This document shows, in pieces, positions 32,908 to 41,474 of a DNA stretch of 64,000 nucleotides. The notes under the pieces were generated by a model. That model had not been told where the DNA came from. It did not search any database and saw nothing but the letters and a program-made list of their open reading frames with translations. Origin of the DNA: Amycolatopsis nigrescens CSC17Ta-90 (lineage in GTDB: Bacteria; Actinomycetota; Actinomycetes; Mycobacteriales; Pseudonocardiaceae); assembly GCF_000384315.1 (NCBI RefSeq), contig NZ_ARVW01000001.1:3906157-3970156 (forward strand), written 5' to 3'. Position numbers and translations under genes: made by a program. The first letter of the stretch is position 1; each line of letters opens with the position of its first letter.

Positions 32908-34617
32908 ATGGCGGGATCGGGCGACCGGCTGCTGGTCACGGTGGCCAGGTTGGACCGCGCCCGGCTGGCCGGCATGGTGCTCGCCGCGCTGCTCGCCTCC
33001 GCCGCCGGGCTGCTGCTGCCCGGTGCGCTGGCCGCCGCGGTGGACGCCGCCATCGCCGGGCAGCGCAGCTGGCCGCAGGTGCTCTGGCTGCTCACCGTCG
33101 GTGGCACCGAGATCCTCGCCGACGTGCTGGGCGGCATCCTGACCATCCGCGCCACCAGCGCCGCTTCGGCCTGGCTGCGCCGCCGCCTTTCCGACCGGCT
33201 GCTCGCGGCCGGCACCAGTTCCGGGTTCGCCCACGGCGACACCGTCAGCAGGCTGACCACCGACTGCGCCGGGGCCGGCGGGGTGGTGCCGATCGTGGTG
33301 CGACTGGCCTCGGCGGCGGTCGTCTCTGGCGGTGCGATCATCCTGCTCGCCCTGCTGGACTGGCGGCTGGCGCTGGTGTTCCTGGCCAGTGTGCCGCTCG
33401 CGCTGCTGCTCGCGCGCACCCATCTGCGGCACACCGCCGGAGACGTGCTGACCTACCAGGAGGTCTCCGGGGAGATCTCGGCCAGGCTGCTGGACGCGGT
33501 GCGCGGGCTGCGCACCATCGCCGCCTCCGGTACGGCGGACCAGGAGACCAGCCGGGTGCTGCGGCCGTTGCCGCGGCTCGGCGGCGCCGGCGCCGGCATG
33601 TGGCGGACCCAGGCGAAAATGGTCTGGCGGGCCGCGTTGCTGCTGCCCGCGGTGGAGCTAGCGGTGCTGGCCGCGGCCGGTTTCGGCGTGCTGGCCGGGC
33701 GGCTGAGCATCGGCGAGGTGCTCGCCGCGCTCGGCTACGTGGCGCTCGGCATGAGCATGGTCGGCCAGATCCCGCTGCTGACCACCCTGGCCAGGGCGCG
33801 TTCCTGCGCGGAACGGCTGACCGAGGTGCTGGACGCACCGCTGCCGGAGGCCGGCACCAGGGCCGCACCGCCGGGCCGCGGCTCGGTCGAGCTGCGTGGC
33901 GTCACCGCGCCCGGTGCGCTCGTGGACGTGAACCTGATCATCCGGCCGGGAACTTTCCTCGCCGTGACCGGAAAATCCGGCTCCGGGAAATCCGCGCTGG
34001 TGAACGCGATCGGCGGGCTGCTGGTGCCGGAGCAGGGCTCGGTGCTGCTCGACGGTGTGCCGGTGGCCGAACTGCGCCCCGAGGACCTGCGGGCGATGGT
34101 CGGCTACGCCTTCGAACGCCCGGCGCTGCTCGGGGACACCGTGGAGGACGCGGTCGGCTACGGCAGCTGGGCCAGTCCCGCCGCGGTGCGCCGGGCCTGC
34201 CGGATCGCCCAGGTGCACGACCTGATCGTCCGGCTGCCAGAGGGATACCAGACGCCGCTGGGGGAAACTCCGCTGTCCGACGGGGAAGCGCAGCGCCTCG
34301 GCCTGGCTCGCGCGCTGGTGCGCGGCCCGCGGGTGCTGATCCTCGACGACGCGACCGCCAGCCTGGACACCGTCACCGAGTCCATAGTGGACAGTGAGAT
34401 GGAGAACGCGATGCCGGGCCGGACCAGGGTGGTGGTGACCCATCGGGCCGGCACCGCGGCCCGCGCCGACCTGGTCGCCTGGCTGGACGGCGGCCGGCTC
34501 CGCGCGATCGGCCCGCACGCCGTGCTGTGGTCGGATCCGGCCTACCGCGCGGTGTTCACCGAGTCCGAAGTGGACGATCTAACGCCAGCCGTGCCCATCG
34601 AGGGGGTACCGCGGTGA
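32908..34617 (+). CDS. ramA: ABC exporter, fused permease-ATPase (RamA-like)
   Basis: The protein is 569 residues. An N-terminal transmembrane domain (about 20-300, six helices) is followed by an ATPase domain with Walker A GKSGSGKS (about 355), signature LSDGEAQR (about 455) and Walker B VLILDDATASLD. The residue after the Walker B aspartate is Asp, not the usual catalytic Glu, so one ATP site of the heterodimer is likely degenerate. With RamB it should export the modified lanthipeptide. There is no N-terminal peptidase domain, so leader removal is done elsewhere. It ends inside the start of the next gene (GTGA, 34614-34617). Confidence 0.92.
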   Translation: MAGSGDRLLVTVARLDRARLAGMVLAALLASAAGLLLPGALAAAVDAAIAGQRSWPQVLWLLTVGGTEILADVLGGILTIRATSAASAWLRRRLSDRLLAAGTSSGFAHGDTVSRLTTDCAGAGGVVPIVVRLASAAVVSGGAIILLALLDWRLALVFLASVPLALLLARTHLRHTAGDVLTYQEVSGEISARLLDAVRGLRTIAASGTADQETSRVLRPLPRLGGAGAGMWRTQAKMVWRAALLLPAVELAVLAAAGFGVLAGRLSIGEVLAALGYVALGMSMVGQIPLLTTLARARSCAERLTEVLDAPLPEAGTRAAPPGRGSVELRGVTAPGALVDVNLIIRPGTFLAVTGKSGSGKSALVNAIGGLLVPEQGSVLLDGVPVAELRPEDLRAMVGYAFERPALLGDTVEDAVGYGSWASPAAVRRACRIAQVHDLIVRLPEGYQTPLGETPLSDGEAQRLGLARALVRGPRVLILDDATASLDTVTESIVDSEMENAMPGRTRVVVTHRAGTAARADLVAWLDGGRLRAIGPHAVLWSDPAYRAVFTESEVDDLTPAVPIEGVPR

Positions 34618-36329
34618 ACGTGTCCAGGCTGTACTGGTCCACGCTGGCCGGGCAGTGGCGCGGTGCGCTGGTGCTGCTCGGCTGCTCGGTGCTGGAAAGC
34701 GTGCCGGCCTTCTTTTCCGGGCGGCTGGTCGAGTTGGCGGTGGACCGCGGTTTCGCGGCCGGGCAGCCGGGGACGGGCCTGCTCTGGCTGCTGGTGTTCG
34801 GCGTGTTCGCGGTGCTCGGCGCGTTCGGCTCGCGACTGGTCTGGCATCGGCTCGGCACGCTGGTCGAGCCGATGCGCGACGCGCTGGTCACCGTGGTCGT
34901 GCGCGGGGTGCTGCACGACGCGGCGCCGAAGCGGAACCAGCCGGATGCCAGCGGGGTCGCCAGGGTCACCCAGCACGTGGAGGTGGTCCGCGACGCCACC
35001 GCCGGGCTGCTCGTGCAGGCCAGGGGCATGCTGGTGACCACGGTGGCGGCGCTGGCCGGGCTGTTCACCGTGGCCGGCCCGCTGGCCTGGCTGGTCGCGG
35101 TGCCGGTGGTCGTCTCGGTGACGTTGTTCGGGTTCTTGCTGCCCGCGCTGGCCAAGCGGCAGCGCGCGGTGGCGCTGGCGGACGAGGCCACCGCGGAGAC
35201 CGCGGGCGGGCTGCTGGTCGGCATGCGGGACGTGGTGGCCTGCGGTGCCGAGCCCGCCGCCGGGCTGGCCATGGACAACCGGGTCGGCGCACAGGCCGCG
35301 GCCGCGGTGCGGATGGCGCGCGCGACCGCCTTGCGCACCCTGGTGATCGCGGTGGGCGGGTTCCTGCCGTTGCTGCTGGTGCTCGGGTTCGCCCCGGGCA
35401 TGGTCAACTCCGGCCGGATGACCGCGGGTGCCGCGCTCGGTTCGCTGGTGTACCTGGCCAGCACCATGCAGCCCGCGTTGCAGGGACTGGCCGCGACCGC
35501 GAGCACAGTGGTGCTGCGGCTGCTGGTCGCGCTGCGCCGGCTCGGCGAGGCGATCGAAGGACCGACCGCGGCGGCGGGCACCGCGGAACCAGCGAACTCC
35601 GCGATCTCCGTGCGCGGGCTGACCTTCGGCTGGGGCGAGCACGCCGAACCGGTGGTCCGCGGGCTGGACCTGGACCTGGCCGCGCGCGAGCACCTGGCCG
35701 TGGTCGGGCCGAGCGGGATCGGCAAGTCGACTTTGGCCGGGCTGCTCACCGGGATGCTGGTCCCGCAGGACGGCCTGGTGCTGCTCGGCGGCGTCGGCGT
35801 GCGGGACGTGCGGCCGGCTTCGCTGCACCGGATGGTCGCGCTGATCCCGCAGGAGGCTTATGTCTTCGCCGGTACCGTGCGCGAGAACCTGGCCCTGTTC
35901 GCCCCGTCGGCGTCGGACGAGGAACTGCTCTCGGCGGTGCACGCGGTGCGGGCCGGTGAGCTGCTGGCCAGGCTGGGCGGGCTGGACGCCGAGCTGGGCA
36001 CCGGCGCCGGGGGCATCTCCGCCGGGGAGGCGCAGCTGCTCGCGCTGGCCAGGGTCTATGCGAGCCCCGCGTCGGTGGTGATCCTGGACGAGGCCACTTC
36101 GCACCTGGACCCGGTGGCCGAAGCCCGCGCCGAACGTGCCTTCGCCGCCCGCGGTGGAATCCTGGTCGTCATCGCCCACCGCCTCACCTCGGCCTTACGC
36201 GCCAACCGCGTCCTGGTCATGGACGGCAACGCCACCCTGCTCGGCTCCCACGACGAGCTGCTCACGTCGTCCCCCCGCTACGCCGCCATGATGCTCGCCT
36301 GGACCACCCCCGTCCCCTCCGTCGCCTAA
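34614..36329 (+). CDS. ramB: ABC exporter, second fused permease-ATPase (RamB-like)
   Basis: The protein is 571 residues, and its GTG start at 34614 overlaps the ramA stop. Transmembrane helices occupy about 15-290 and the ATPase follows, with Walker A GPSGIGKST (about 372), signature ISAGEAQLLA and a canonical Walker B VVILDEATSHLD. It forms the heterodimeric exporter with RamA and supplies a canonical catalytic glutamate. It is the last gene of the ram operon and is followed by a mirrored repeat array. The frame is open back to 34527 but the upstream part lies inside ramA. Confidence 0.92.
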   Translation: MNVSRLYWSTLAGQWRGALVLLGCSVLESVPAFFSGRLVELAVDRGFAAGQPGTGLLWLLVFGVFAVLGAFGSRLVWHRLGTLVEPMRDALVTVVVRGVLHDAAPKRNQPDASGVARVTQHVEVVRDATAGLLVQARGMLVTTVAALAGLFTVAGPLAWLVAVPVVVSVTLFGFLLPALAKRQRAVALADEATAETAGGLLVGMRDVVACGAEPAAGLAMDNRVGAQAAAAVRMARATALRTLVIAVGGFLPLLLVLGFAPGMVNSGRMTAGAALGSLVYLASTMQPALQGLAATASTVVLRLLVALRRLGEAIEGPTAAAGTAEPANSAISVRGLTFGWGEHAEPVVRGLDLDLAAREHLAVVGPSGIGKSTLAGLLTGMLVPQDGLVLLGGVGVRDVRPASLHRMVALIPQEAYVFAGTVRENLALFAPSASDEELLSAVHAVRAGELLARLGGLDAELGTGAGGISAGEAQLLALARVYASPASVVILDEATSHLDPVAEARAERAFAARGGILVVIAHRLTSALRANRVLVMDGNATLLGSHDELLTSSPRYAAMMLAWTTPVPSVA

Positions 36330-36344
36330 CCCCCTCCCGGCCCG

Positions 36345-36480
36345 GCGTGTTGGCCCTCCCCGTCGGCGTGTTGGCCATTCCGGTCAGCGTGTTGGCTCCT
36401 CGCGGCGGCGACGCGGCGACGTGAATGGGCCAACTCGGCGGCATGACCGGCCAACACAGTGTCGCGAACAGCCAACACGG
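36345..36480. repeat. Mirrored 3+3 array of 21-bp units
   Basis: GCGTGTTGGC recurs at 36345, 36366 and 36387 (exact 21-bp period). Its inverse, GCCAAC followed by ACG-like bases, recurs at 36429, 36450 and 36471, again 21 bp apart. The arrangement equals that at 27429-27566 but with a different unit sequence. The block can form a long imperfect hairpin and lies just after ramB. It might serve as a terminator or a protein-binding scaffold. Confidence 0.75.
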
Positions 36481-36571
36481 CGCTCGCCGGCGTGTCCGCA
36501 CGCTGCGCGCAAGCGTCCGCGTTTCCCGGCGGTTGGCACTAGCCTTCGGTGCTATCTGGCTACCGGGACCT

Positions 36572-36613
36572 CGTGAGTGAAAACGGTTGCCCTGGCAACA
36601 CTTTTCACTCACG
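36572..36613. terminator. Imperfect 20-bp inverted repeat (palindrome family B, second copy)
   Basis: The arms 36572-36591 and 36594-36613 pair at 18 of 20 positions and share CGTGAGTG and GGTTGCC/GGCAAC with the element at 7909-7950. The right arm overlaps the stop codon of the DUF397 gene (36605-36607). It probably terminates the XRE-DUF397 transcript. Confidence 0.65.
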
Positions 36614-36787
36614 ACCGCTGACCTGGGAAAGGAAGGCGGACCAAGCGGGGAGGGGTAGGTCGAGCGTGCCGTGTAAGCGATCCTTGCTGTCCCGCACCTG
36701 GACGACGTCCTTGTCGCAGGCCACTTCGACGCAGTTAGATGCTTCGCCGCTGTGGCTCGACTTGCGCCAGTGTGCGGACAGGGTCAT
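36605..36787 (-). CDS. DUF397-domain small protein
   Basis: The protein is 60 residues and contains the DUF397 pattern WRKSSHSGEASNCVEVA and VQVRDSKD (about 7-38). Such proteins are encoded next to XRE/DUF5753 regulators throughout actinomycetes, and the pair may work like a toxin-antitoxin or regulator-antagonist system, as with BldB-WhiJ-type neighbours. The ATG overlaps the XRE stop as ATGA (36784-36787). Its stop codon lies inside a palindrome. Confidence 0.92.
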   Translation of the reverse strand: MTLSAHWRKSSHSGEASNCVEVACDKDVVQVRDSKDRLHGTLDLPLPAWSAFLSQVSGRE

Positions 36788-37629
36788 GTCATCGCCTCCA
36801 GCTTGGTGATGCGGTGGGCTACGAGCCGGGCGGTGTCGGCCGGGCTCAGCGCAGCATTGACCAGCCTAGGCACTACATCCCGGTACGCGTCAACATCCTC
36901 GGGCTGGTGGAAGAACGCGCCGGTTCGTACGTATTCCAGGTGCACTACCGACTGGCCGTCGTGGTCCTCCAGCAACACGAAGGCGCCAACCAGCATCGGC
37001 GTGTATCCAGCCGAGTTCGGGACAATGCGTATGTCGATGTTCGGCCGTTCCATGAGCTTGGCCAGATACTTCAGCTGGGTCAGCAGGGTCGACGGACCGC
37101 CGATTTCGTGGTGCAGGGCAGCCTCATCGATCAGCGAAAGTAGCTCCACTGGAGTCGGCTTGGTCAGTACTTCGCGTCTGTTGATGCGAGTCTGGACCCG
37201 CTCTTCCGCCTCCGAAGCGGATAGTTTTCCCGAGGTCATGATGGCCCTGGCATAGGCACTGGTCTGCAGGAGTCCAGGCACCAGGCCCGGCTCAACATGG
37301 ATGATCCGCCTGGCGGTCCGCTCGTATTCCAGGAACGCCGCCATCATGAGTTCCCGGTCGGCCGGACGCAGGGAAAGCCAGTGCTGTTTGTCAACGTTGC
37401 GCGCCAGTTCGACCAGTTGCTCGCGCCGCTTGGGATCGGCGTTGACGGCGGTCAGCATCGCGGACACGTCCTCCGGGCGCGGGAAACGATCACCGGTTTC
37501 CCAGCGGGAAATCGTCGGAAAGCTGACTCCTATCCGCTCACCTACTTCGCGAAGGCTCTGCCCTGCTGCTTCGCGCTCTGTACGCAGCGCCCTGCCCAGC
37601 GCTCTTGCTATCGGGGAATTGCCGCTCAT
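36784..37629 (-). CDS. XRE-family regulator with DUF5753 domain
   Basis: The protein is 281 residues. The N-terminal helix-turn-helix (GQSLREVGERIGVSFPTISR, about 23-42) is followed by a DUF5753 domain (about 95-275; VPGLLQTSAYARAIM, RPNIDIRIVPNSAGYTPML, FVLLEDHDGQSVVHLEY). The family includes WhiJ-like regulators of development and antibiotic production. It is coupled to the DUF397 gene. Linkage to the lanthipeptide operon downstream of ramB is suggestive because both classes affect aerial growth, but this is only positional. Confidence 0.93.
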   Translation of the reverse strand: MSGNSPIARALGRALRTEREAAGQSLREVGERIGVSFPTISRWETGDRFPRPEDVSAMLTAVNADPKRREQLVELARNVDKQHWLSLRPADRELMMAAFLEYERTARRIIHVEPGLVPGLLQTSAYARAIMTSGKLSASEAEERVQTRINRREVLTKPTPVELLSLIDEAALHHEIGGPSTLLTQLKYLAKLMERPNIDIRIVPNSAGYTPMLVGAFVLLEDHDGQSVVHLEYVRTGAFFHQPEDVDAYRDVVPRLVNAALSPADTARLVAHRITKLEAMT

Positions 37630-37759
37630 GTCGCGGATACTACGGGCGGTCAGGCCAGCGGGCTTTCGCTCGATTGGCTAGTTATGTTTACCGTAGATCC
37701 TGCCGATCCCATTCTTGAGTATCCCGAGAATGTGTTACCGCTGTGGTAACAAATTGCGC

Positions 37760-38176
37760 CTACTCGACTTTCAGTGCGGCGAGTGACTCGCGGAGTTTGC
37801 CGGTGACCTCCACCGGCCGCCGCGACTCGCGGTCCACGAACACGTGCACGAAATGGCCCTCCGCGATCAGTTCGGCGCGGTCCTCGCGGAAGATGCCGAT
37901 CTCGTAGCGCACGCTGGACCGGCCGAGGTGGGCGACCCGGAGGCCGACCGCCAGCACGTCCGGGAACGCCACCGAGCCGTGGTAGTTGCAGTGTGATTCG
38001 ACGCACAGCCCGATCACCTGTCCGGCGTGCACGTCCAGGCCACCCCGTTCGATCAGCCAGGTGTTGATCACGGTGTCCATCAGCGCGTAGTGCACGACGT
38101 TGTTCACGTGTCCGTAGACGTCGTTGTCCTTCCACCGCGTCGGCACCGGCTGCCAGTGCGCGTACTCGTTCACCAC
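37760..38176 (-). CDS. Hot-dog acyl-CoA thioesterase (4-hydroxybenzoyl-CoA thioesterase type)
   Basis: The protein is 138 residues with a single hot-dog fold. The motif RWKDNDVYGHVNNVVHY (about 14-30) holds the catalytic aspartate and the helix start of the YbgC/4HBT family. It hydrolyses an acyl- or aryl-CoA. The start overlaps the upstream alcohol dehydrogenase end by seven bases, so the two are coupled and may work in sequence on a hydroxy acid or its CoA ester. The substrate is unknown. Confidence 0.9.
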   Translation of the reverse strand: MVNEYAHWQPVPTRWKDNDVYGHVNNVVHYALMDTVINTWLIERGGLDVHAGQVIGLCVESHCNYHGSVAFPDVLAVGLRVAHLGRSSVRYEIGIFREDRAELIAEGHFVHVFVDRESRRPVEVTGKLRESLAALKVE

Positions 38177-39456
38177 AGCGAAACCGACCGCCGCAGGATC
38201 CCGGTCAGGTCCTCTTCACTCGGCTCGCGGGGTGCGGTGGCCAGCAGTCGCTGCTGCTTCAGCGTGCCCTGCACCAAATCGTCCACATCGGACTCCGTGT
38301 AGCCGACCGCGCCGATTCCGTTGGGAATGCCGATCTTCCGCAGCAGGTCGCGCAGCACGGCGGGCAGCCGGTCCTCGTCGGCGCCGGTGTGCTCGAAGCC
38401 GGGCGCGAGCAGTTCGGCCACCCGCAGGTGCCGTTCCGGCGCGGCCGGGAAGGTGAACCGGAACGCCTCCGGTGCGGTCAGCGAGACCGCCATCCCGTGC
38501 GGCACCATCGGTTCCTCGTCCGGATAGCCGTCCGGGTGGAAGTCACGAACCTGCCCGGCGATCGGGTATGCGTTCGCGTGCGGGATGTGCACCCCGGCGT
38601 TGCCGAAACCGAGCCCGGCGAAGGTCGCGGCCAGCGCCATGTCCTCGCGCGCGGCCAGGTTGTCACCGTCGGCCACCGCGGCCGGCAGCGCGTTCCGGAG
38701 CAGGCCGAGCGCGCGCTCGGCGAACATGTCGGCTAGGGGGTTCGACCCGCAGTACGGCACCCGCTGCTCGGGCCGTTTGCGGGCGAACTCGGTGTAGGGC
38801 TTGGCGGTGTAGCTCTCCGCGGCATGACACAGAATGTCCATCCCGCTGGCCGCGGTGACCCCGGCCGGCTGGCTCATCGTCAGCCTCGGGTCCACGACTG
38901 CCAGCGTCGGCCGCATCCGCAGGTGGCTGATCCCGCTCTTCACCCGCAGTGACAACACGTCCAGCACGCAGACCGTGGTGCTCTCCGCGCCGGTGCCGGT
39001 GGTGGTCGGCACCGCGACCAGCGGCTTCAACGGTTTGCTCGGCGCCCGTCCGCCGCCGACCGGCGCGTTGACGTAGTCCATCAGCTCGCCGTCGTTGCTG
39101 GTCAGCAGGTTCACCGCCTTCGCGGTGTCGATGCTGGACCCGCCGCCGACCGCGACGAACGCGTCCCACGGCCCGGTGCCTCGCGCGTGGTCCACCGCCT
39201 TGCCCATGCTGACGTCGGTGGGTTCGACGTGCGCGTCGTCGAAGATCTCGACTTCGAGGCCGTACCCCGCGATCCCGTCCGCGATCCGGCGTGGCCAGCC
39301 GGTGGCAGCCACCCGCGGGTCGGTGAGCACGAGTACCCGGCGCGCGCCGTACTGGGTCAGGTCGTAGCCGATCTCGTCGGCCGCGCCGCGGCCGAACTTC
39401 AGCGCCGGAGCGCCGTAGGTGAACACGGTCTCCAGGCTGCTGGCGTCGAGTGTCAC
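38170..39456 (-). CDS. Iron-containing alcohol dehydrogenase (hydroxyacid-oxoacid transhydrogenase-like)
   Basis: The protein is 428 residues. The NAD region (VAVGGGSSIDTAKAVNLL, about 95-112) and the metal-binding histidines (MDILCHAAESY, HIPHANAYPIAG, PMVPHGMAVS) are those of group III iron alcohol dehydrogenases. The length and the ETVFTYGAPALKFGRGA start match ADHFE1-type hydroxyacid-oxoacid transhydrogenase, which oxidises 4-hydroxybutyrate while reducing 2-oxoglutarate. GTG at 39456 with AAGGAG upstream is the chosen start. It diverges from the ThDP enzyme gene. Confidence 0.92.
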   Translation of the reverse strand: MTLDASSLETVFTYGAPALKFGRGAADEIGYDLTQYGARRVLVLTDPRVAATGWPRRIADGIAGYGLEVEIFDDAHVEPTDVSMGKAVDHARGTGPWDAFVAVGGGSSIDTAKAVNLLTSNDGELMDYVNAPVGGGRAPSKPLKPLVAVPTTTGTGAESTTVCVLDVLSLRVKSGISHLRMRPTLAVVDPRLTMSQPAGVTAASGMDILCHAAESYTAKPYTEFARKRPEQRVPYCGSNPLADMFAERALGLLRNALPAAVADGDNLAAREDMALAATFAGLGFGNAGVHIPHANAYPIAGQVRDFHPDGYPDEEPMVPHGMAVSLTAPEAFRFTFPAAPERHLRVAELLAPGFEHTGADEDRLPAVLRDLLRKIGIPNGIGAVGYTESDVDDLVQGTLKQQRLLATAPREPSEEDLTGILRRSVSLW

Positions 39457-39622
39457 GCTGCGTACTCCTTCGTGGCTCGGGACTCGCTCCAGATTAAGGG
39501 GCTCAACTCTCAGTGGGGATGGCCACTTTCGTGAGATTGAAAGTTCACTTGACCGGGCTAGTAAAGACTCATTACCGTGCCGCATCAGGTATCACCGGGG
39601 GTGGACCGTCGCCCAGACGGCC

Positions 39623-41242
39623 GTGCGAATCCTCGCCGACGCCGGGGTGCGCCGAGCGTACGCCGTGCCCGGCGAGTCTTTTTTGGAACTTCTGGACGCC
39701 GTCCAATTCGAACCATCGATGACATTGGTCTCGACCAGGTACGAAACGGGCGCGGCCTACATGGCGGAGGCCGAGGGCAAGCTCCGCGACGCGCCCGCGC
39801 TGGTGCTGGGCAGCCGGGGGCCCGGCACGACCAACCTGGCGATCGGCGTGCACACCGCATATCAGGACGAAACGCCCATGCTGGTGCTGCTCGGCCTGAC
39901 CCCGTCCGCCTTTCAGCTCGGTGATCGCGCGGACGGCGGTGAGGAGATCGACCTGGCCGCCTTCTTCCAGCCGTTCGCCAAATGGGCGCGTACCGCGGAA
40001 ACCGCCGCGGACGTGCCCAGGCTGCTGGTGGAGGCGCTGAACCAGACCCGCACCGGCCGGCGAGGACCGGCGGTACTGGCGGTGCCCGCCGATTTCTGGG
40101 TCGCGCCCTTCGACGCGGCGGTCGCCGAACCGGAACTGGAGAAGCCGAACCTCGGCGCGCTGCGCCGGTCCGCGGCCGAGGTCGCCGCCCTGCTGGAGGA
40201 TTCGAAGTACCCGGTGGTGATCGCCGGCGGCCGGGCTCGCAACGCCCGGGACGAACTGATCACCGCCGCGGACCAGCTCGGCTTCGCGGTCTACAACGCC
40301 TTTCGCCGCCAGGACGCCTTTCCGGAGAACCACGCCCGCTACGCCGGCCACCTCGGCAAGGGCATCCCCGCCCGCCAGCTGGACGCGCTGGACCGGGCCG
40401 ACCTGGTGCTCTCCCTCGGCGCCAGGCTGGACGAGATCACCACGCAGAACTTCCGCTACCCGCTGCCGTCGCAGACCCTGGTGATGGTCGGCACCGGCCT
40501 GCCGAACACCCGCCGCCGCGGCCTCACCTTCCGGGTCGAGGCCGAGGTGGAGCCGTTCCTGCGCGAGCTGCGCGCGATCGCGGCGCCGCGGGCCCGGCGC
40601 AGTTCGGCCGCCAACGCGGCGGTGCACACCTTCATGACCCCGCCGGACACCAGCGAGAGCGTTTTCGTGCACCCGGCCGACGTGGTCCGCGCGGTCCGCA
40701 AGCTCGCGCCGGAGGACACCATCGTGACCAGCGACGGCGGCAACTTCTCCGGTTTCGTGCACCGCTACTGGTGTTTCACCGCGCCGAGGACGCAACTCGG
40801 CCCGGCGAACGGCGCGATGGGCTACGCGGTGCCGGCGGCGGTGGCGGCCAAGCTGGTCGAGCCGGAGCGAACGGTGGTCGCGATGGTCGGTGACGGCGGC
40901 GCGCTGATGACCGGCCAGGAGATCGAGACCGCGGTCCGCTACCGCACCCCGGTGATCGTGCTGGTCTTCCAGAACGGCTTGTTCGGCACGGTTGCGATGC
41001 ACCAGGCGCGCACGCACGGCCGGTTGTCCGGGGTGTCCCTCGGCGCGGTCGACTTCGCCACCTGGGCGCGCGGCCTCGGCGCGGCCGGGTACACCGTGGA
41101 GGGTCCGGACGAGCTCGAAGCGGCCATCGCCAGGGCGCTGCTGCATCAGCGGCCGAGCGTGATCGACGTGCGCACCGATCCGGACGTGATCACCCCGGAA
41201 ACCCGGCTGAGCAGCCTGTTCCACGGCGACCGTTCGGTCTGA
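39623..41242 (+). CDS. Thiamine diphosphate-dependent enzyme (acetolactate synthase-like)
   Basis: The protein is 539 residues from the GTG at 39623 and has the three domains of the IlvB/benzoylformate decarboxylase superfamily. The N-terminal domain has the catalytic glutamate (VSTRYETGAAYMAE), the middle domain spans about 180-310, and the C-terminal domain has the ThDP motif GDGGALMTGQ running to FQNGLFGT. The substrate is not clear; it could be an acetolactate synthase paralogue or a 2-oxoacid decarboxylase. The start is doubtful: coding-like residues (TVAQTAV) continue in frame upstream to about 39602, but no ATG, GTG or TTG exists there. It is divergent from the alcohol dehydrogenase. 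Confidence 0.85.
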   Translation: MRILADAGVRRAYAVPGESFLELLDAVQFEPSMTLVSTRYETGAAYMAEAEGKLRDAPALVLGSRGPGTTNLAIGVHTAYQDETPMLVLLGLTPSAFQLGDRADGGEEIDLAAFFQPFAKWARTAETAADVPRLLVEALNQTRTGRRGPAVLAVPADFWVAPFDAAVAEPELEKPNLGALRRSAAEVAALLEDSKYPVVIAGGRARNARDELITAADQLGFAVYNAFRRQDAFPENHARYAGHLGKGIPARQLDALDRADLVLSLGARLDEITTQNFRYPLPSQTLVMVGTGLPNTRRRGLTFRVEAEVEPFLRELRAIAAPRARRSSAANAAVHTFMTPPDTSESVFVHPADVVRAVRKLAPEDTIVTSDGGNFSGFVHRYWCFTAPRTQLGPANGAMGYAVPAAVAAKLVEPERTVVAMVGDGGALMTGQEIETAVRYRTPVIVLVFQNGLFGTVAMHQARTHGRLSGVSLGAVDFATWARGLGAAGYTVEGPDELEAAIARALLHQRPSVIDVRTDPDVITPETRLSSLFHGDRSV

Positions 41243-41474
41243 AGGCGAAACGCTTTCCGGCTTTGCCGCGCCGGGAAAACTCAGCGAAAACTCAGGTTCC
41301 TGGCGTCTGGCGGGTTCGTCGGGTACCGTCGGCCGGGTAGGCACAGCCGGTTTGATAGCGGAGGAATTTTCCCCAACTTTTCAACCGAGCAATTCCCGTT
41401 GCCGCAAATTGATCTCCAAAACCCTGGGCGGTGCTGTCCGGGTGTTTACTCGTTTTCTTGATCTAGAGGTGTGC

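Noticed and set aside
36345..36480. Possible second CRISPR or IS end
   Set aside because: Same layout of contiguous units with no spacers; no transposase gene flanks it.
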